64,000 nucleotides of DNA. Origin: Fulvivirga maritima. GTDB taxonomy: Bacteria > Bacteroidota > Bacteroidia > Cytophagales > Cyclobacteriaceae. The translations under genes were made by a program, and so were the position numbers. The notes beneath the pieces were generated by a model, which saw only the letters and a program-made list of their open reading frames with translations, was not told the origin of the DNA and did not search any database. This document shows, one piece after another, positions 51,895 to 61,139 of the stretch (its first letter is position 1; the number at the start of each line of letters is the position of its first letter). The stretch lies in NCBI RefSeq assembly GCF_021389955.1, contig NZ_CP089980.1, positions 5,141,001 to 5,205,000 on the forward strand, read 5' to 3'.

Positions 51895-54249
51895 CTATAT
51901 TTTTACAGCAAATTTAACATTCAAAAACCTTGCCGATAATGTGTTAGGCACTGCAAATCGGTTATTAGAAACATCACTCACCCATGTATAAGATATAGGG
52001 TTAGAAGTACCTAAAAGGTTCAGTATTTCGGCACTAATTATCAATTGCCTTTCTTTTTTATACTTTTCTTCCTGTATAAAAATAATTTTCGAAAAGCCTA
52101 CATCTAGTCTGCGGTATGAGCCACCGTTAAAAATATTTCGTCTTTCTAAATCTTGTGGCGGACCAAAAGGCAGACCAGTACCAAACAATAAGTTGAGACT
52201 AACCCTTACAGTAGGATTTGAAGGCAAATGATCCTGAAAGAAAACGGCCATGTTTACTCGCTGATCCGTTGGTCTTCTGATGTAGCTCTTACTATCTCCT
52301 GCTACATCTTCTCGCGTATTCAAAATGCCTAAGCTAAACCATGATTCTGTTCCAGGGATAAATTCACCACTCAGTCGCATATCAAGACCGGTAGCGTAGG
52401 CTTTGGTGTCATTATTGGCAAAATACCTTACTTTAACATTATCAATGTCATAGGCAATGGCATTTCTGATTCTCTTATAATAGAGCTCACTGATAAATTT
52501 AAAATCTCTGTCCCACCACTTAAAGCTATAGTTCATGCCTCCAATAATGTGCATAGAACGTTGAGCTTTAAGGTCCTCATTCAGCTCACCCTGATAATTT
52601 CTTAGCTCTCTGTAAAATGGCTGCTGCTGATAAACACCAACCGCAGCATTAAAGGTAATATCTCTCTCCCACTTCGGACTGTATGAGATCTGCGCTCTGG
52701 GGCTTACTAGAAACTGCTCATTTACATCCCAATAATTTACCCGAACACCATAAGTGGCAGAAAACTCCGCGTTAAAATAATGGGTATGCTGTACATAACC
52801 GGTGTAACGATTGCTTTCCAGTTTGTTCTCCGCTTCCAATGATTCTATATCAATTACATAATCAGAAGAGTCCCTGAAAGAATATTCATTGAGCTGATCC
52901 TCAATGTTTTGATAAGAATATCCTAAACCAAATTCCAATGTATTCTTGTCATCAATTTGATAGACGTTGCGATCTTCTGCGTTAATTATGTTGGCTTCCA
53001 AAGTGTTTCGGCCATAGTCATAATTAGACCCGATTCCTCTTATATATACACATTCGTTAAAAGAATTGCTACCCAGGTTCCGATCCACATCGCATAAACG
53101 ATAAGCGCCTTCCACATCAGTATATTCTCGCTCAAGACCATAAACTCCAGACACAATTAACTTCGAAGTCCATCTGTCATTTATATGCTTGGTCAGCTTA
53201 ATTCCACCCTGGTAAGTGTCATACTGGAGGATTTCCTGACCATCGAACCCCACAAACAGCCTAAAGGATTGATTGAAAGTACCAAAGTCCGTTTCTCTAC
53301 TCTCAGGCTCAGTTAAATATCTATTTCTGGCGTAAGCGGCCAAAACACCAATTTCAGTGCTTTTATTAAGCTTATAATTAACAAAAGCCTGCATATCAGT
53401 AAATCGAGGTAAGTACTCACCTTCGGTTTCCAGCGTATTTAAAAGGTATTGTGCTGATTTGTGCCTCACACCAGCTACATATGAAAGCCTTTCGTCATTA
53501 TTAGTGCCTTCTATGTGGGCCGAGCCACCTAATAAATGTAAGCTTGCTGAAGCTCCAAAAGAGTTAGTTTTTTTATAGTTGACATTGAGCACTGAAGATA
53601 GCTTATCACCATACTTGGGCTGCCAGCCACCAGCAGAGAACGACACATTTTCCACCATATCCGTATTCACAAAACTAAGTCCTTCCTGCTGGCCATTGCT
53701 CACTAAAAACGGCCTGTAAATGGGTATTTCATTAACATAAACCAGGTTTTCATCAAAGTTACCACCACGCACAGAGTAGGCTGATGAAAGTTCATTATTG
53801 CTCACCACACCTGGCAATGTGGTTAAAATCTTGTTAAAATCTCCAAAAGGAGTCACTAATGATTCAGCTGAAATGGGTTTGATATGGGTTACACTGACCT
53901 CTTCATCATTAGTTCTATAGTCTTCTACACTGATTTCATGAAGTACAGCGGCCTTTTCTTTAAGGTGATAGGCTCTTTCTAAAAACTGATTTGACCGCAC
54001 TTTTATAGTATCGAAGACAGGGTTATAGCCCACATGCCTTAGTTCTATAATATAGGTGTCAGGTGCTAGCGTAAGTTTAAAAAGGCCATTAGCATTAGTA
54101 ACGGTTCCTTTAGTGCTATTAGCTAATTGTATGCTTACTCCTTCTAAAGTATGTCCTTGTTCATCATGAACAGTGCCTTTTAAGCCACTTTGGCCGTATG
54201 AGAAAGAGTAGGTTAAGGTTAGGAAGAATAATAAGGTTGAAAATTTCAT
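51895..54249 (-). CDS. TonB-dependent receptor with carboxypeptidase-like N-terminal domain
   Basis: A 784-residue outer-membrane receptor with a signal peptide (MKFSTLLFFLTLTYSFSYGQ). After it comes a CarboxypepD_reg-like beta domain (LKGTVHDEQGHTLEGVSIQL, about 22-100), then the plug (TPFGDFNKILTTLPGVVSNN, YSVRGGNFDENLVYVNEIPI, about 130-240) and a beta-barrel ending in NVKFAVKI. It takes up a substrate using energy from TonB. No SusD partner is next door, so the substrate class is open. It is the last gene of an operon with rpe, a subtilase and a lipoprotein. Confidence 0.92.
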   Translation of the reverse strand: MKFSTLLFFLTLTYSFSYGQSGLKGTVHDEQGHTLEGVSIQLANSTKGTVTNANGLFKLTLAPDTYIIELRHVGYNPVFDTIKVRSNQFLERAYHLKEKAAVLHEISVEDYRTNDEEVSVTHIKPISAESLVTPFGDFNKILTTLPGVVSNNELSSAYSVRGGNFDENLVYVNEIPIYRPFLVSNGQQEGLSFVNTDMVENVSFSAGGWQPKYGDKLSSVLNVNYKKTNSFGASASLHLLGGSAHIEGTNNDERLSYVAGVRHKSAQYLLNTLETEGEYLPRFTDMQAFVNYKLNKSTEIGVLAAYARNRYLTEPESRETDFGTFNQSFRLFVGFDGQEILQYDTYQGGIKLTKHINDRWTSKLIVSGVYGLEREYTDVEGAYRLCDVDRNLGSNSFNECVYIRGIGSNYDYGRNTLEANIINAEDRNVYQIDDKNTLEFGLGYSYQNIEDQLNEYSFRDSSDYVIDIESLEAENKLESNRYTGYVQHTHYFNAEFSATYGVRVNYWDVNEQFLVSPRAQISYSPKWERDITFNAAVGVYQQQPFYRELRNYQGELNEDLKAQRSMHIIGGMNYSFKWWDRDFKFISELYYKRIRNAIAYDIDNVKVRYFANNDTKAYATGLDMRLSGEFIPGTESWFSLGILNTREDVAGDSKSYIRRPTDQRVNMAVFFQDHLPSNPTVRVSLNLLFGTGLPFGPPQDLERRNIFNGGSYRRLDVGFSKIIFIQEEKYKKERQLIISAEILNLLGTSNPISYTWVSDVSNNRFAVPNTLSARFLNVKFAVKI

Positions 54250-54256
54250 GTGAAGG

Positions 54257-54910
54257 TTAAACGTTTTTTAAATCCAGTATAGTACCTTTTGGGTCTTCTG
54301 ATTTAAAAACAAAACTGCCTGCGACTAAAATATCTGCCCCCGCATTGAGTAATTTGCGAGCATTACCTTCCTTTACGCCTCCATCTATTTCAATCAGAGT
54401 ATGAGCATTAGCATCTATAATTATCTCCTTGAGTTGTTTCACTTTTTTGTAAGTGTTCTCAATAAACTTTTGCCCTCCAAAGCCTGGATTGACTGACATT
54501 ATTAATACAATGTCTATTTCTGAAATAATATCTTCCAGTAACTGCACATTGGTATGCGGATTCACAGCTACTCCCGCCTTTATACCTAGTTCTTTTATTT
54601 GCTGAATATTTCTATGCAAATGTGGACAAGCCTCATAATGAACGGTGATAGATGCAGCTCCGGCTTCATAAAATTCTTGCACATAATTTTCTGGTTGCTC
54701 AATCATTAGGTGAACATCCAGCGGCTTTTTAGCATGTCTGTTAATAGCTTCCGTTACCGGAATACCAAAGGAAATATTGGGCACAAAGCGGCCATCCATT
54801 ATGTCTACATGAATCCAATCTGCATCGCTCTCATTGAGCATCTCTACTTCACTTTGAAGGTTAGCAAAGTCTGCAGCTAAAACTGAAGGTGCAATAAAAG
54901 GTTTACTCAT
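54257..54910 (-). CDS. rpe: Ribulose-phosphate 3-epimerase
   Basis: ATG 54910 (MSKPFIAPSVLAADFANLQS) fits the family better than the TTG at 54928. The 217-residue TIM barrel carries WIHVDIMDGRFVPNISFG with catalytic Asp and the metal histidines (HVD; DVHLMIEQPE), VNPGFGGQKFI and IEIDGGVKEGNARKLLNAGA. It interconverts ribulose-5-phosphate and xylulose-5-phosphate in the pentose phosphate and Calvin-type routes. It stands between the subtilase gene (23 bp) and the TonB receptor gene (7 bp). Confidence 0.96.
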   Translation of the reverse strand: MSKPFIAPSVLAADFANLQSEVEMLNESDADWIHVDIMDGRFVPNISFGIPVTEAINRHAKKPLDVHLMIEQPENYVQEFYEAGAASITVHYEACPHLHRNIQQIKELGIKAGVAVNPHTNVQLLEDIISEIDIVLIMSVNPGFGGQKFIENTYKKVKQLKEIIIDANAHTLIEIDGGVKEGNARKLLNAGADILVAGSFVFKSEDPKGTILDLKNV

Positions 54911-54933
54911 GTCGCCAAAGATAGACAAATCAA

Positions 54934-56532
54934 CTAGTATTTAACCACTTTGAAGTGGTAGCTTTTGCTATCAGCTTGAAGATGGAGGAAATAAATTCCT
55001 TTACTTAAGTTAACTTTCATTGAATTTTCGCTATTGAGGCCGAAATCAATGGTTTCTTGCAGTACTAATGATCCATCTTTCGAATAGAGCTTGAGTTGTG
55101 TTTTTCCAATAATACCTGTAGTGCTGATATGAATTTCATCACCAATAATAGGGTTGGGATAAACCGTAAAAGGACTTTCTTCTCCCTGCACATCCACTCC
55201 CGAAATGATGTATCTATAATTAGGAACTCCGTAGCCATGTACATTGTCAGGATTGCTGGAACGAGTAGCATTTTGCAGCATAAGACTGCGAATGTCCTGA
55301 GCACTCAGCTCTGGGGTTTGTTGCCATAAGCAAGCTGCAAAACCAGCCACCAAGGGAGTTGAATAAGAAGTACCTGAAGCCGAAGTGGTGCTTCCTGATT
55401 CTGAAACAATGCTGGTTCCTGAGCCCAAAGCCATTAATTCGGGTTTCAACCTTCCATCGGCAGTGGGACCACCTGAGCTAAAGAAACTGACACCGTAATC
55501 AATGCCAACTGCTCCAACGGACACTACACCTTCAGCATCGGCAGGTGAAGTGATATAATTCCAGCTGCTTCCTCCTTCATTTCCTGAACTTACTACCACT
55601 AAAATACCTCTTTGGGTGGCATAATCTGCTGCTTGGGCTACGATAGTGGTATGACCATCAAAGTCATCATAATCATAATTCATACTACTATCATCGAAAT
55701 CAAAATAACCTAAAGAAGAACTTATAATGTCTACCCCAGCACTATCAGCTCTTTCTGCAGCAATGAGCCAGTTATATTCTTCAATGGTGTATTCGGTTTC
55801 ACTATCTTCTGTAATAAAAAGCATATAATCAGAATTGTAGGCGCTGCCCACATATGAATCTTCAATAAACCCAGCAATGACCGATAAAACCCTGGTGCCA
55901 TGGTTGCTACCAGCATCTATACTTTCATGGTTACTCACCATGTCATAAGTGTAAACAAGTCTACTAGAATCATATAAATGTTGGAAGGCTGCTATATCAG
56001 TAATTCCGGAAAAGCCGCCATCTAATACTGCTATAAACATACCATGGCCAGTAAAACCTTCTTCATGTAATAGGTTAAGCCCCATCATGCTTAGCTGGTC
56101 ATCTGTGTTGGCATTTTCGGTCATGGCCTCTGATTCATTTTGAACTCGACTTGTTCCGCTAAGTTTACTGCCTGGAGCCAGCAATTTTACTGAATCTACA
56201 AAATCGAGAGCGGTAATGTCATTAAGTAAAGAGGACTCTGTTTGTATTAAAAGACCATTGAGCCAGCGTGACTCATAAAAAACATCGATGCCTAAGTCTC
56301 TAATTTCTTGAACATAGTCCGGGTTTACAGGCAAATCCTTTTCATTGATTTCTATTCCTGACCGAGATCTTCTATCAATGGCCTTCTGAGATAAAAATTG
56401 TGCAGGATCGTTAATAGAATACGGTGTGTTATCCTTATCAGATAAAAATACCATATATCGGTTCTGAGCATTCGCCGCTGAAAGGGCTATAATGGCAAAT
56501 ATGACAGCAAGGACAGGTTTAATTCTTGCCAT
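54934..56532 (-). CDS. Secreted subtilisin-like (S8) serine peptidase with type IX type A sorting domain
   Basis: ATG 56532 (MARIKPVLAVIFAIIALSAA) gives a good signal peptide; TTG 56538 is an alternative. A pro-region (YMVFLSDKDNTPYSINDPAQ) is followed by the S8 domain with Asp in IAVLDGGFSG, His in SNHGTRVLSV and Ser in SGTSYSTPLVAGFAA. The tail after about residue 450 is a type A sorting domain (FTVYPNPIIGDEIHISTTG, ending GIYFLHLQADSKSYHFKVVK), so it is exported by the type IX system and cleaved or anchored at the surface. Its start overlaps the lipoprotein gene by 14 bp. Confidence 0.93.
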   Translation of the reverse strand: MARIKPVLAVIFAIIALSAANAQNRYMVFLSDKDNTPYSINDPAQFLSQKAIDRRSRSGIEINEKDLPVNPDYVQEIRDLGIDVFYESRWLNGLLIQTESSLLNDITALDFVDSVKLLAPGSKLSGTSRVQNESEAMTENANTDDQLSMMGLNLLHEEGFTGHGMFIAVLDGGFSGITDIAAFQHLYDSSRLVYTYDMVSNHESIDAGSNHGTRVLSVIAGFIEDSYVGSAYNSDYMLFITEDSETEYTIEEYNWLIAAERADSAGVDIISSSLGYFDFDDSSMNYDYDDFDGHTTIVAQAADYATQRGILVVVSSGNEGGSSWNYITSPADAEGVVSVGAVGIDYGVSFFSSGGPTADGRLKPELMALGSGTSIVSESGSTTSASGTSYSTPLVAGFAACLWQQTPELSAQDIRSLMLQNATRSSNPDNVHGYGVPNYRYIISGVDVQGEESPFTVYPNPIIGDEIHISTTGIIGKTQLKLYSKDGSLVLQETIDFGLNSENSMKVNLSKGIYFLHLQADSKSYHFKVVKY

Positions 56533-57205
56533 AATCAATTAAATATTGTCGATATTCATACCCTTCAATCACTTGCTGCTGCCCGATACAGTCTGCATCA
56601 GTACAGTATTGTAGAGAGATATCTTCTTTATAAACCAACCCCACATTTCTGCCATAAATTTCATACCTACGATCGAGCTGTACCGTAAAATCCTGATTAT
56701 CATTTTGAACTACGGTAACTGTTGAGTTAATAGTATCAGAAATGGAGGTTATATAGGAAGAATTGATACTATCCATTTCATAAATATCTTCTTCGTAAGT
56801 ATTAGAAGCATTACCATCCCATTCTTTGCCATTTTCCACTGGCAAGCTCAGTTTTATGTAAGGAATATTGTCTTCAGTCTGTATGATCTGATAAGGCGTA
56901 ATTCTTACTGGCCATGCAGAACGGAACTGCCACTCCATATTTTCATCAGCCCTTTCAGAACGATGTGTAATGTAAGTGAGCGTATTCGTTTGGTTATAAA
57001 AAGAATCTACCACTTCAACCTTTAATTCATAGCTGGTTTGTTCTACATCTCCAGAAATGCGATAATTAGTGTTATCTACATGGTAAATCTGAAAAGTCCC
57101 CACTTCTATCGGATAAAAATCAAGCCCCAGTCTGGATTCATCGGGCTCCGCATCTTCTGAACTACAGGCGGCAAAAAGTATAAATATTAAAAAAAGCTTC
57201 TTCAT
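56519..57205 (-). CDS. Lipoprotein of unknown function upstream of the subtilase
   Basis: ATG 57205 (MKKLFLIFILFAACSSEDAE) gives a lipoprotein signal with lipobox FAAC; TTG 57217 is unlikely. The remaining 210 residues form a beta-rich domain (LGLDFYPIEVGTFQIYHVDN, EKEWDGNASNTYEEDI-like strands, QLDRRYEIYGRNVGLVYKED). It has no catalytic motif. The stop overlaps the subtilase start by 14 bp, so the two are translated together. A role as its periplasmic partner is possible but not shown. Confidence 0.75.
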   Translation of the reverse strand: MKKLFLIFILFAACSSEDAEPDESRLGLDFYPIEVGTFQIYHVDNTNYRISGDVEQTSYELKVEVVDSFYNQTNTLTYITHRSERADENMEWQFRSAWPVRITPYQIIQTEDNIPYIKLSLPVENGKEWDGNASNTYEEDIYEMDSINSSYITSISDTINSTVTVVQNDNQDFTVQLDRRYEIYGRNVGLVYKEDISLQYCTDADCIGQQQVIEGYEYRQYLIDYGKN

Positions 57206-57254
57206 CAATATGGTCAAGTTAACTAAAGAACAGCAAATTTTAGAGACAATAAAA

Positions 57255-57301
57255 CAAAAAAGCTCCAGACATTCGAACTATTGCTCAAAATACCTGAAGC
57301 T
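57255..57301 (-). terminator. Terminator after the 57331 gene
   Basis: A minus-strand stem AGCTTCAG / CTGGAGCT (one G-T pair) with a 25-nt loop, followed by TTTTTTG. It lies 30 bp after the 80-residue gene stop. The loop is long, so confidence is moderate. Confidence 0.5.
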
Positions 57302-57330
57302 CAAAAGAACTTATATATTAGGATTATCTT

Positions 57331-57573
57331 TTAATTGATAGACTCTCTCACTTTACCAGTATATTCTCTAAGTGCAGTTTTAAAGTCTACATTATCGTCA
57401 TTCATCTTGTTAATGATAAAAATAGCCGCAAAAATATGCGTAAGTTGCTCACCTTCATCATCTCCTTTTACTGTGATTGCTAATTCATTTTCATTAACCA
57501 AATCTTCTTCAGCTTGGATCAATTCTTCTAACTGATGATTTTCAACCAGTCTCTTAATTTCCGGAATCTTCAT
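57331..57573 (-). CDS. Small acidic protein, DUF6952-like
   Basis: An 80-residue protein: MKIPEIKRLVENHQLEELIQ, then AITVKGDDEGEQLTHIFAAI and a C-terminal FKTALREYTGKVRESI. It has no signal peptide. It is probably a DUF6952-type protein, named from memory, found next to thioredoxin genes in Bacteroidota. It follows the thioredoxin-like gene by 7 bp and is thus in the same operon. Function unknown. Confidence 0.7.
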   Translation of the reverse strand: MKIPEIKRLVENHQLEELIQAEEDLVNENELAITVKGDDEGEQLTHIFAAIFIINKMNDDNVDFKTALREYTGKVRESIN

Positions 57574-57580
57574 TGCTCAA

Positions 57581-57898
57581 TTAGTTTAATTTACTTAATA
57601 ATTCTACTACGCCATCCTCTTTACTAGTAGAAACGGTTCCTAGTAACTCACCTTCTTTAAAAACAGCAAAGAAAGGGAGGTTAGTCACTCCGGCTAGTTT
57701 TCTTGCTTCTGGATTATTCTCAGCATCTACATCTACAAATTTTATGTCAGAAAAACGCTCATCACCAGAAAGCCTTTTAAACTTAGGAGCAAATAGCCTG
57801 CAGCTACCACACCAACCTGCGAAATATTTTACTATTACTTTATCTTCTTCTTTTATGGTTGAAGAAAAATTATCGTCTGTTAAAACTTCTACTGCCAT
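57581..57898 (-). CDS. Thioredoxin-family protein
   Basis: A 105-residue cytoplasmic thioredoxin fold. The active site is AGWCGSCRLF with Cys30 and Cys33 (CGSC in place of the classical CGPC). FVDVDAENNPEARKLAGVTN and LPFFAVFKEGELLG (the cis-proline before the strand) are normal. It is probably a dithiol-disulphide oxidoreductase. The CGSC variant changes the redox potential in known thioredoxins, but the effect here is unknown. A DUF6952-like gene follows 7 bp later. Confidence 0.9.
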   Translation of the reverse strand: MAVEVLTDDNFSSTIKEEDKVIVKYFAGWCGSCRLFAPKFKRLSGDERFSDIKFVDVDAENNPEARKLAGVTNLPFFAVFKEGELLGTVSTSKEDGVVELLSKLN

Positions 57899-58045
57899 GT
57901 CTTTTAGTTTTATGCTAATTTATAAAATTTTCTCTTTTGTAGTCTAACGTCCTTCTCGAACAATTGTCATGCGAATCAAATTATTTTGCCTTAGTTTTGC
58001 CCGAATTTTTAATGGATTTTGCTGATCAGCTAATAAGAATTATCT

Positions 58046-58657
58046 ATGGCGTTAAAAACATTTGTTAAAGTAAGCTCTGTAAATAACCTCTCTGATGCGC
58101 GTTATTGCGCTGGTATGGAAGTAAACCAGATAGGCTTTTCTTTAGAAGAAGGTAATGAAAGTTATATTTCCCCTGAAAAATTCAGTGAGCTCACTGAATG
58201 GTTATCAGGAGTTGAATATGTAGGTGAGTTTGAAAACTATTCTACTGATAAAATTAAAGAAGCCCTACAAAATTATGATGTAAGTTTTGTTCAAGTAATT
58301 GATGCTCAGCAGGTAAAAGAGCTAAGTAATGATTTTTCTGCACTTATACTTACTACTACGGCTAAAGAATTGATTGATATTGATAAAAATTTACCTATTG
58401 AATATTTATTGGTTAGTGGTAATGGAAATGAGTGGACAGAGGAAGAACTAGATATTATTCATCATTTTAAAGATACCTATCAGATTCTTTTGAGCTCAGG
58501 AGTAGATGAAAATAATATTGAAGAATTGCTCCAAAAAACGGGCGCGGCGGGCATTGCGCTTCAAGGCGGAAATGAATTAAGACCAGGCTATAAGGATTAT
58601 GACGAACTGGCAGATATTTTAGAATCGCTCGAAATGGACGATTTGGACGTGTCTTAA
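58046..58657 (+). CDS. TrpF-like (phosphoribosylanthranilate isomerase-related) protein
   Basis: A 203-residue protein. The start VKVSSVNNLSDARYCAGMEV, followed by NQIGFSLE, mirrors the TrpF opening KVCGITNxxDA...AD-x-xGF, but the Cys-Gly of KVCG is replaced (KVSS). Later AGIALQGGNELRPGYKDYDE resembles the end loop of the TrpF barrel (DVNSGVE.xPGVKD). No other trp gene is near. A catalytic Asp is visible only as a remnant. It may be a non-catalytic homologue or an enzyme with a new substrate. It stands alone and ends at an inverted repeat. Confidence 0.6.
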   Translation: MALKTFVKVSSVNNLSDARYCAGMEVNQIGFSLEEGNESYISPEKFSELTEWLSGVEYVGEFENYSTDKIKEALQNYDVSFVQVIDAQQVKELSNDFSALILTTTAKELIDIDKNLPIEYLLVSGNGNEWTEEELDIIHHFKDTYQILLSSGVDENNIEELLQKTGAAGIALQGGNELRPGYKDYDELADILESLEMDDLDVS

Positions 58658-58679
58658 AAGTATTTACAAAATTTATCAA

Positions 58680-58751
58680 AGTCACATTGAGGATCTCGGA
58701 TTGTCTTCCTATTCAAAAATAAAGAAGAATTTGAGTGACCTCAATATGACT
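58680..58751. repeat. Inverted repeat between convergent genes
   Basis: Arms AGTCACATTGAGG (58680-58692) and CCTCAATATGACT (58739-58751) match at 12 of 13 positions. They share the GTCA...TGAGG / CCTCA...TGAC pattern with the 238-bp array at 25.3 kb. It may act as a two-way transcription stop. Confidence 0.75.
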
Positions 58752-58784
58752 TAATGGTTATTTTCAAAACGGCTCTTATATTAT

Positions 58785-59597
58785 TTACCGCCTTTTAATA
58801 GAACTCTTTCCTTTCTTACGTTCAGAAATTCGTGTATCCATTAAATAAGATACTCCTATTTTAAGAGCCATATTTTTACTTTCCATAGAATCCGTAAACA
58901 GAACAATATCCCTAAATTCAGCGGCATCGCCTTTTCCTAGATAGGAATGTCCCATTTCAAATCTAACATCTACAGCCAAAGAGGATACTCCCGGAAATTC
59001 GAAAACTAGCCCCCCTCCTACGTTAAGGCCTAATTGAAGCCTGTTAGGATCAGGAACCCCAAGTTCATCAGGAGCGGCTTCTGAATAGTCACTATCAAAT
59101 TTCAATTTATAGTCAATTCCGTAAATACCTCTTTCTAGAAGTTCCACTGACGACACGGAACCATGACCACTTAACCAATAGCTAAGGGTAGGCCCAGCAC
59201 CAATATACCATTTGAAGGCCTTGTCTTTTCCTACTTCTTTCTTAAAATCCACTCTATATAAAATAGGTAGCTGAATATGATCAGTATACATGGTATACTT
59301 TAAAGATGGGTCTATTTTACTTTCTACTTCTTTACCCATTCTTGAATAAAGTAAGTCAATTTCTAAGAAGAAACGATTTTTCACTCTAAAGGCGGTAGTG
59401 ATGCCGGCAAAATAATTTAATACAGGGCTTACGCTGACTGAATCTCTATAATCTGCGTCAGAATATCTTACCCAAGTATATTGTACTCCTGCTCTTGGTC
59501 CAATTAATAATTGCGATTTGGCCGGAGAAATAGTCAAAAAATAGAATATAAAAGAAAAAAATATTATATTTAAAAGTCGGATTCCGAAGTTGTTCAT
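58785..59597 (-). CDS. PorT-family-like outer-membrane beta-barrel protein
   Basis: A 270-residue protein with an N-terminal signal (FSFIFYFLTISPAKSQ). The mature part opens LLIGPRAGVQYTWVRYSDAD and has the repeating strands of PF13568-type barrels (YFAGITTAFRVKNRFFLEID, YRVDFKKEVGKDKAFKWYIG, LAVDVRFEMGHSYLGKGDAA, KNMALKIGVSYLMD). PorT in other Bacteroidota belongs to the type IX secretion machinery. The next gene on the other strand is a PorP/SprF protein, supporting a role in secretion, though the family is broad. Confidence 0.7.
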   Translation of the reverse strand: MNNFGIRLLNIIFFSFIFYFLTISPAKSQLLIGPRAGVQYTWVRYSDADYRDSVSVSPVLNYFAGITTAFRVKNRFFLEIDLLYSRMGKEVESKIDPSLKYTMYTDHIQLPILYRVDFKKEVGKDKAFKWYIGAGPTLSYWLSGHGSVSSVELLERGIYGIDYKLKFDSDYSEAAPDELGVPDPNRLQLGLNVGGGLVFEFPGVSSLAVDVRFEMGHSYLGKGDAAEFRDIVLFTDSMESKNMALKIGVSYLMDTRISERKKGKSSIKRR

Positions 59598-59806
59598 GGG
59601 CTACGTCGATACATTTTTTGTCTTAAATTTTTTAAGCCAACTATTATTCATTTTTTTTGCACTTGTGAAGTAACCCAATTTATAATTTTTTTTACAGTGG
59701 GAATGTATTTATTTTGAGATAAATTTCAATTGATGTACTTTATGGGGTGGCTTTAAGGTATTTATGATTTTTTTATACCAGATTTTTCTGAATATAGGAC
59801 TCCTTA

Positions 59807-61096
59807 ATGAGTAAATATTTTTTTATAGTACTACTCTTTTTGGCATGGAAGGTTAATGCACAGCTTGCTCCAGTGTATAATCATTTCTATAATAACCCCT
59901 ATTTGATAAATCCTGCCGAGGCAGGAATATCGGGTTATATGAGTTTTGATTTTAATCACAGGCAGCAGTGGAGAGGAATTGAAGGAGCTCCTGTAGTTTC
60001 TACTTTTACGTTTCAGACACCGTTCAGCTATAAAAAGGCTTCAGTAGGCGTAACCATACGTAATTTTGAAAGAGGGTTGTTAAATACAAATGACCTCTTG
60101 TTTACCTATAGCTATAGGGCATATTTAACGAAGATCACTACGTTGAACTTTGGTATTTCTGCAGGATTAACCTCTAATACCATTGATCTCAATGCTATTG
60201 ATGATCCTGATGATCCTGTTCTTTTGGAATACACCAGCAATAATATGCAGCCGATTGCTAATGCAGGAATTAAGCTTACTTCAAAAAGTGGCCTTAATAT
60301 TGGGATAAGTCTGCCCAGACTTTTTAGCCCTACCTATTTGAATCCGGATAGTTTCACCTCTTATGAGTTTTCTCCATTTGATGAAGTGCAGTTTGTTACC
60401 TACTTCAAAAAGCCATTAGAAAAGAAGATTGTAACTCGTAAATATGGTAGAATGAAACGGCGGGTAGAAATTGAAGACCCTTATGCTCCATTACAGTTAT
60501 ATTTCTTATACAAATACTCAAAGGTACAGGATCAACGAATTGAGGTTCTGGCTACACTTAACTTAACAGAAAACTTCTGGGTAGGTGGTGCTTATAGAAT
60601 GAATTATGGAGCTTCTGCCCTATTAGGTTTCAAAATTAAAAGCTTCTTATTCAGTTATGCTTATGAACCGGCGTCAGAATATGTTGAAGGGCTGGCTCAG
60701 GGAACTCATGAAGTGCAGTTAACCCTTAGGATCGGTGAAAAGAAAAAAATGGAGCGTAGTAAACCAATACTTCGTACATTGGAGAAAACAGAGACGCATA
60801 GAGCACGTTTCTCTGCTGATGAGATATCTGAAGGTGGTGATGACCAGGGTGATGGCAATATGAAAAAGTATTATGTTGTTATAAAATCATTCAAAGATTT
60901 CAATTCTGCGGATGAATTCGTACGTAGAATGGCTGAGCGAGAATTGTATACCAACATTTTTTATAATAATATAGATAAGAAATACCATGTTTATAGCTTC
61001 CAGACCTATAAATTGAAAGAAGCCAATGAACAAAGAAGGGCTGTTCAGGAATTAACTAAATATAAAAGTGTTACCATCATTACAGTTCAGCAATAA
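59807..61096 (+). CDS. PorP/SprF-family type IX secretion membrane protein with C-terminal SPOR-like domain
   Basis: A 429-residue protein with a signal peptide (MSKYFFIVLLFLAWKVNAQ). The body is PorP/SprF-like: LAPVYNHFYNNPYLINPAEA, GYMSFDFNHRQQWRGIEGAP, FGISAGLTSNTIDLNAIDD, GTHEVQLTLRIGEKKK. The last 80 residues (MKKYYVVIKSFKDFNSADEF; VRRMAERELYTNIFYNN; YHVYSFQTYKLKEANEQRRA) look like a SPOR/SPOR-type domain, which normally binds peptidoglycan. PorP/SprF proteins serve in secretion of type B-tailed adhesins, and the next gene downstream, 43 bp on, is such an adhesin. That pair is a standard arrangement. The SPOR tail is less usual. Confidence 0.85.
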   Translation: MSKYFFIVLLFLAWKVNAQLAPVYNHFYNNPYLINPAEAGISGYMSFDFNHRQQWRGIEGAPVVSTFTFQTPFSYKKASVGVTIRNFERGLLNTNDLLFTYSYRAYLTKITTLNFGISAGLTSNTIDLNAIDDPDDPVLLEYTSNNMQPIANAGIKLTSKSGLNIGISLPRLFSPTYLNPDSFTSYEFSPFDEVQFVTYFKKPLEKKIVTRKYGRMKRRVEIEDPYAPLQLYFLYKYSKVQDQRIEVLATLNLTENFWVGGAYRMNYGASALLGFKIKSFLFSYAYEPASEYVEGLAQGTHEVQLTLRIGEKKKMERSKPILRTLEKTETHRARFSADEISEGGDDQGDGNMKKYYVVIKSFKDFNSADEFVRRMAERELYTNIFYNNIDKKYHVYSFQTYKLKEANEQRRAVQELTKYKSVTIITVQQ

Positions 61097-61139
61097 ATAT
61101 AAAGGTCACTTGATGTTATGTTTACTATAAACTCAGACT

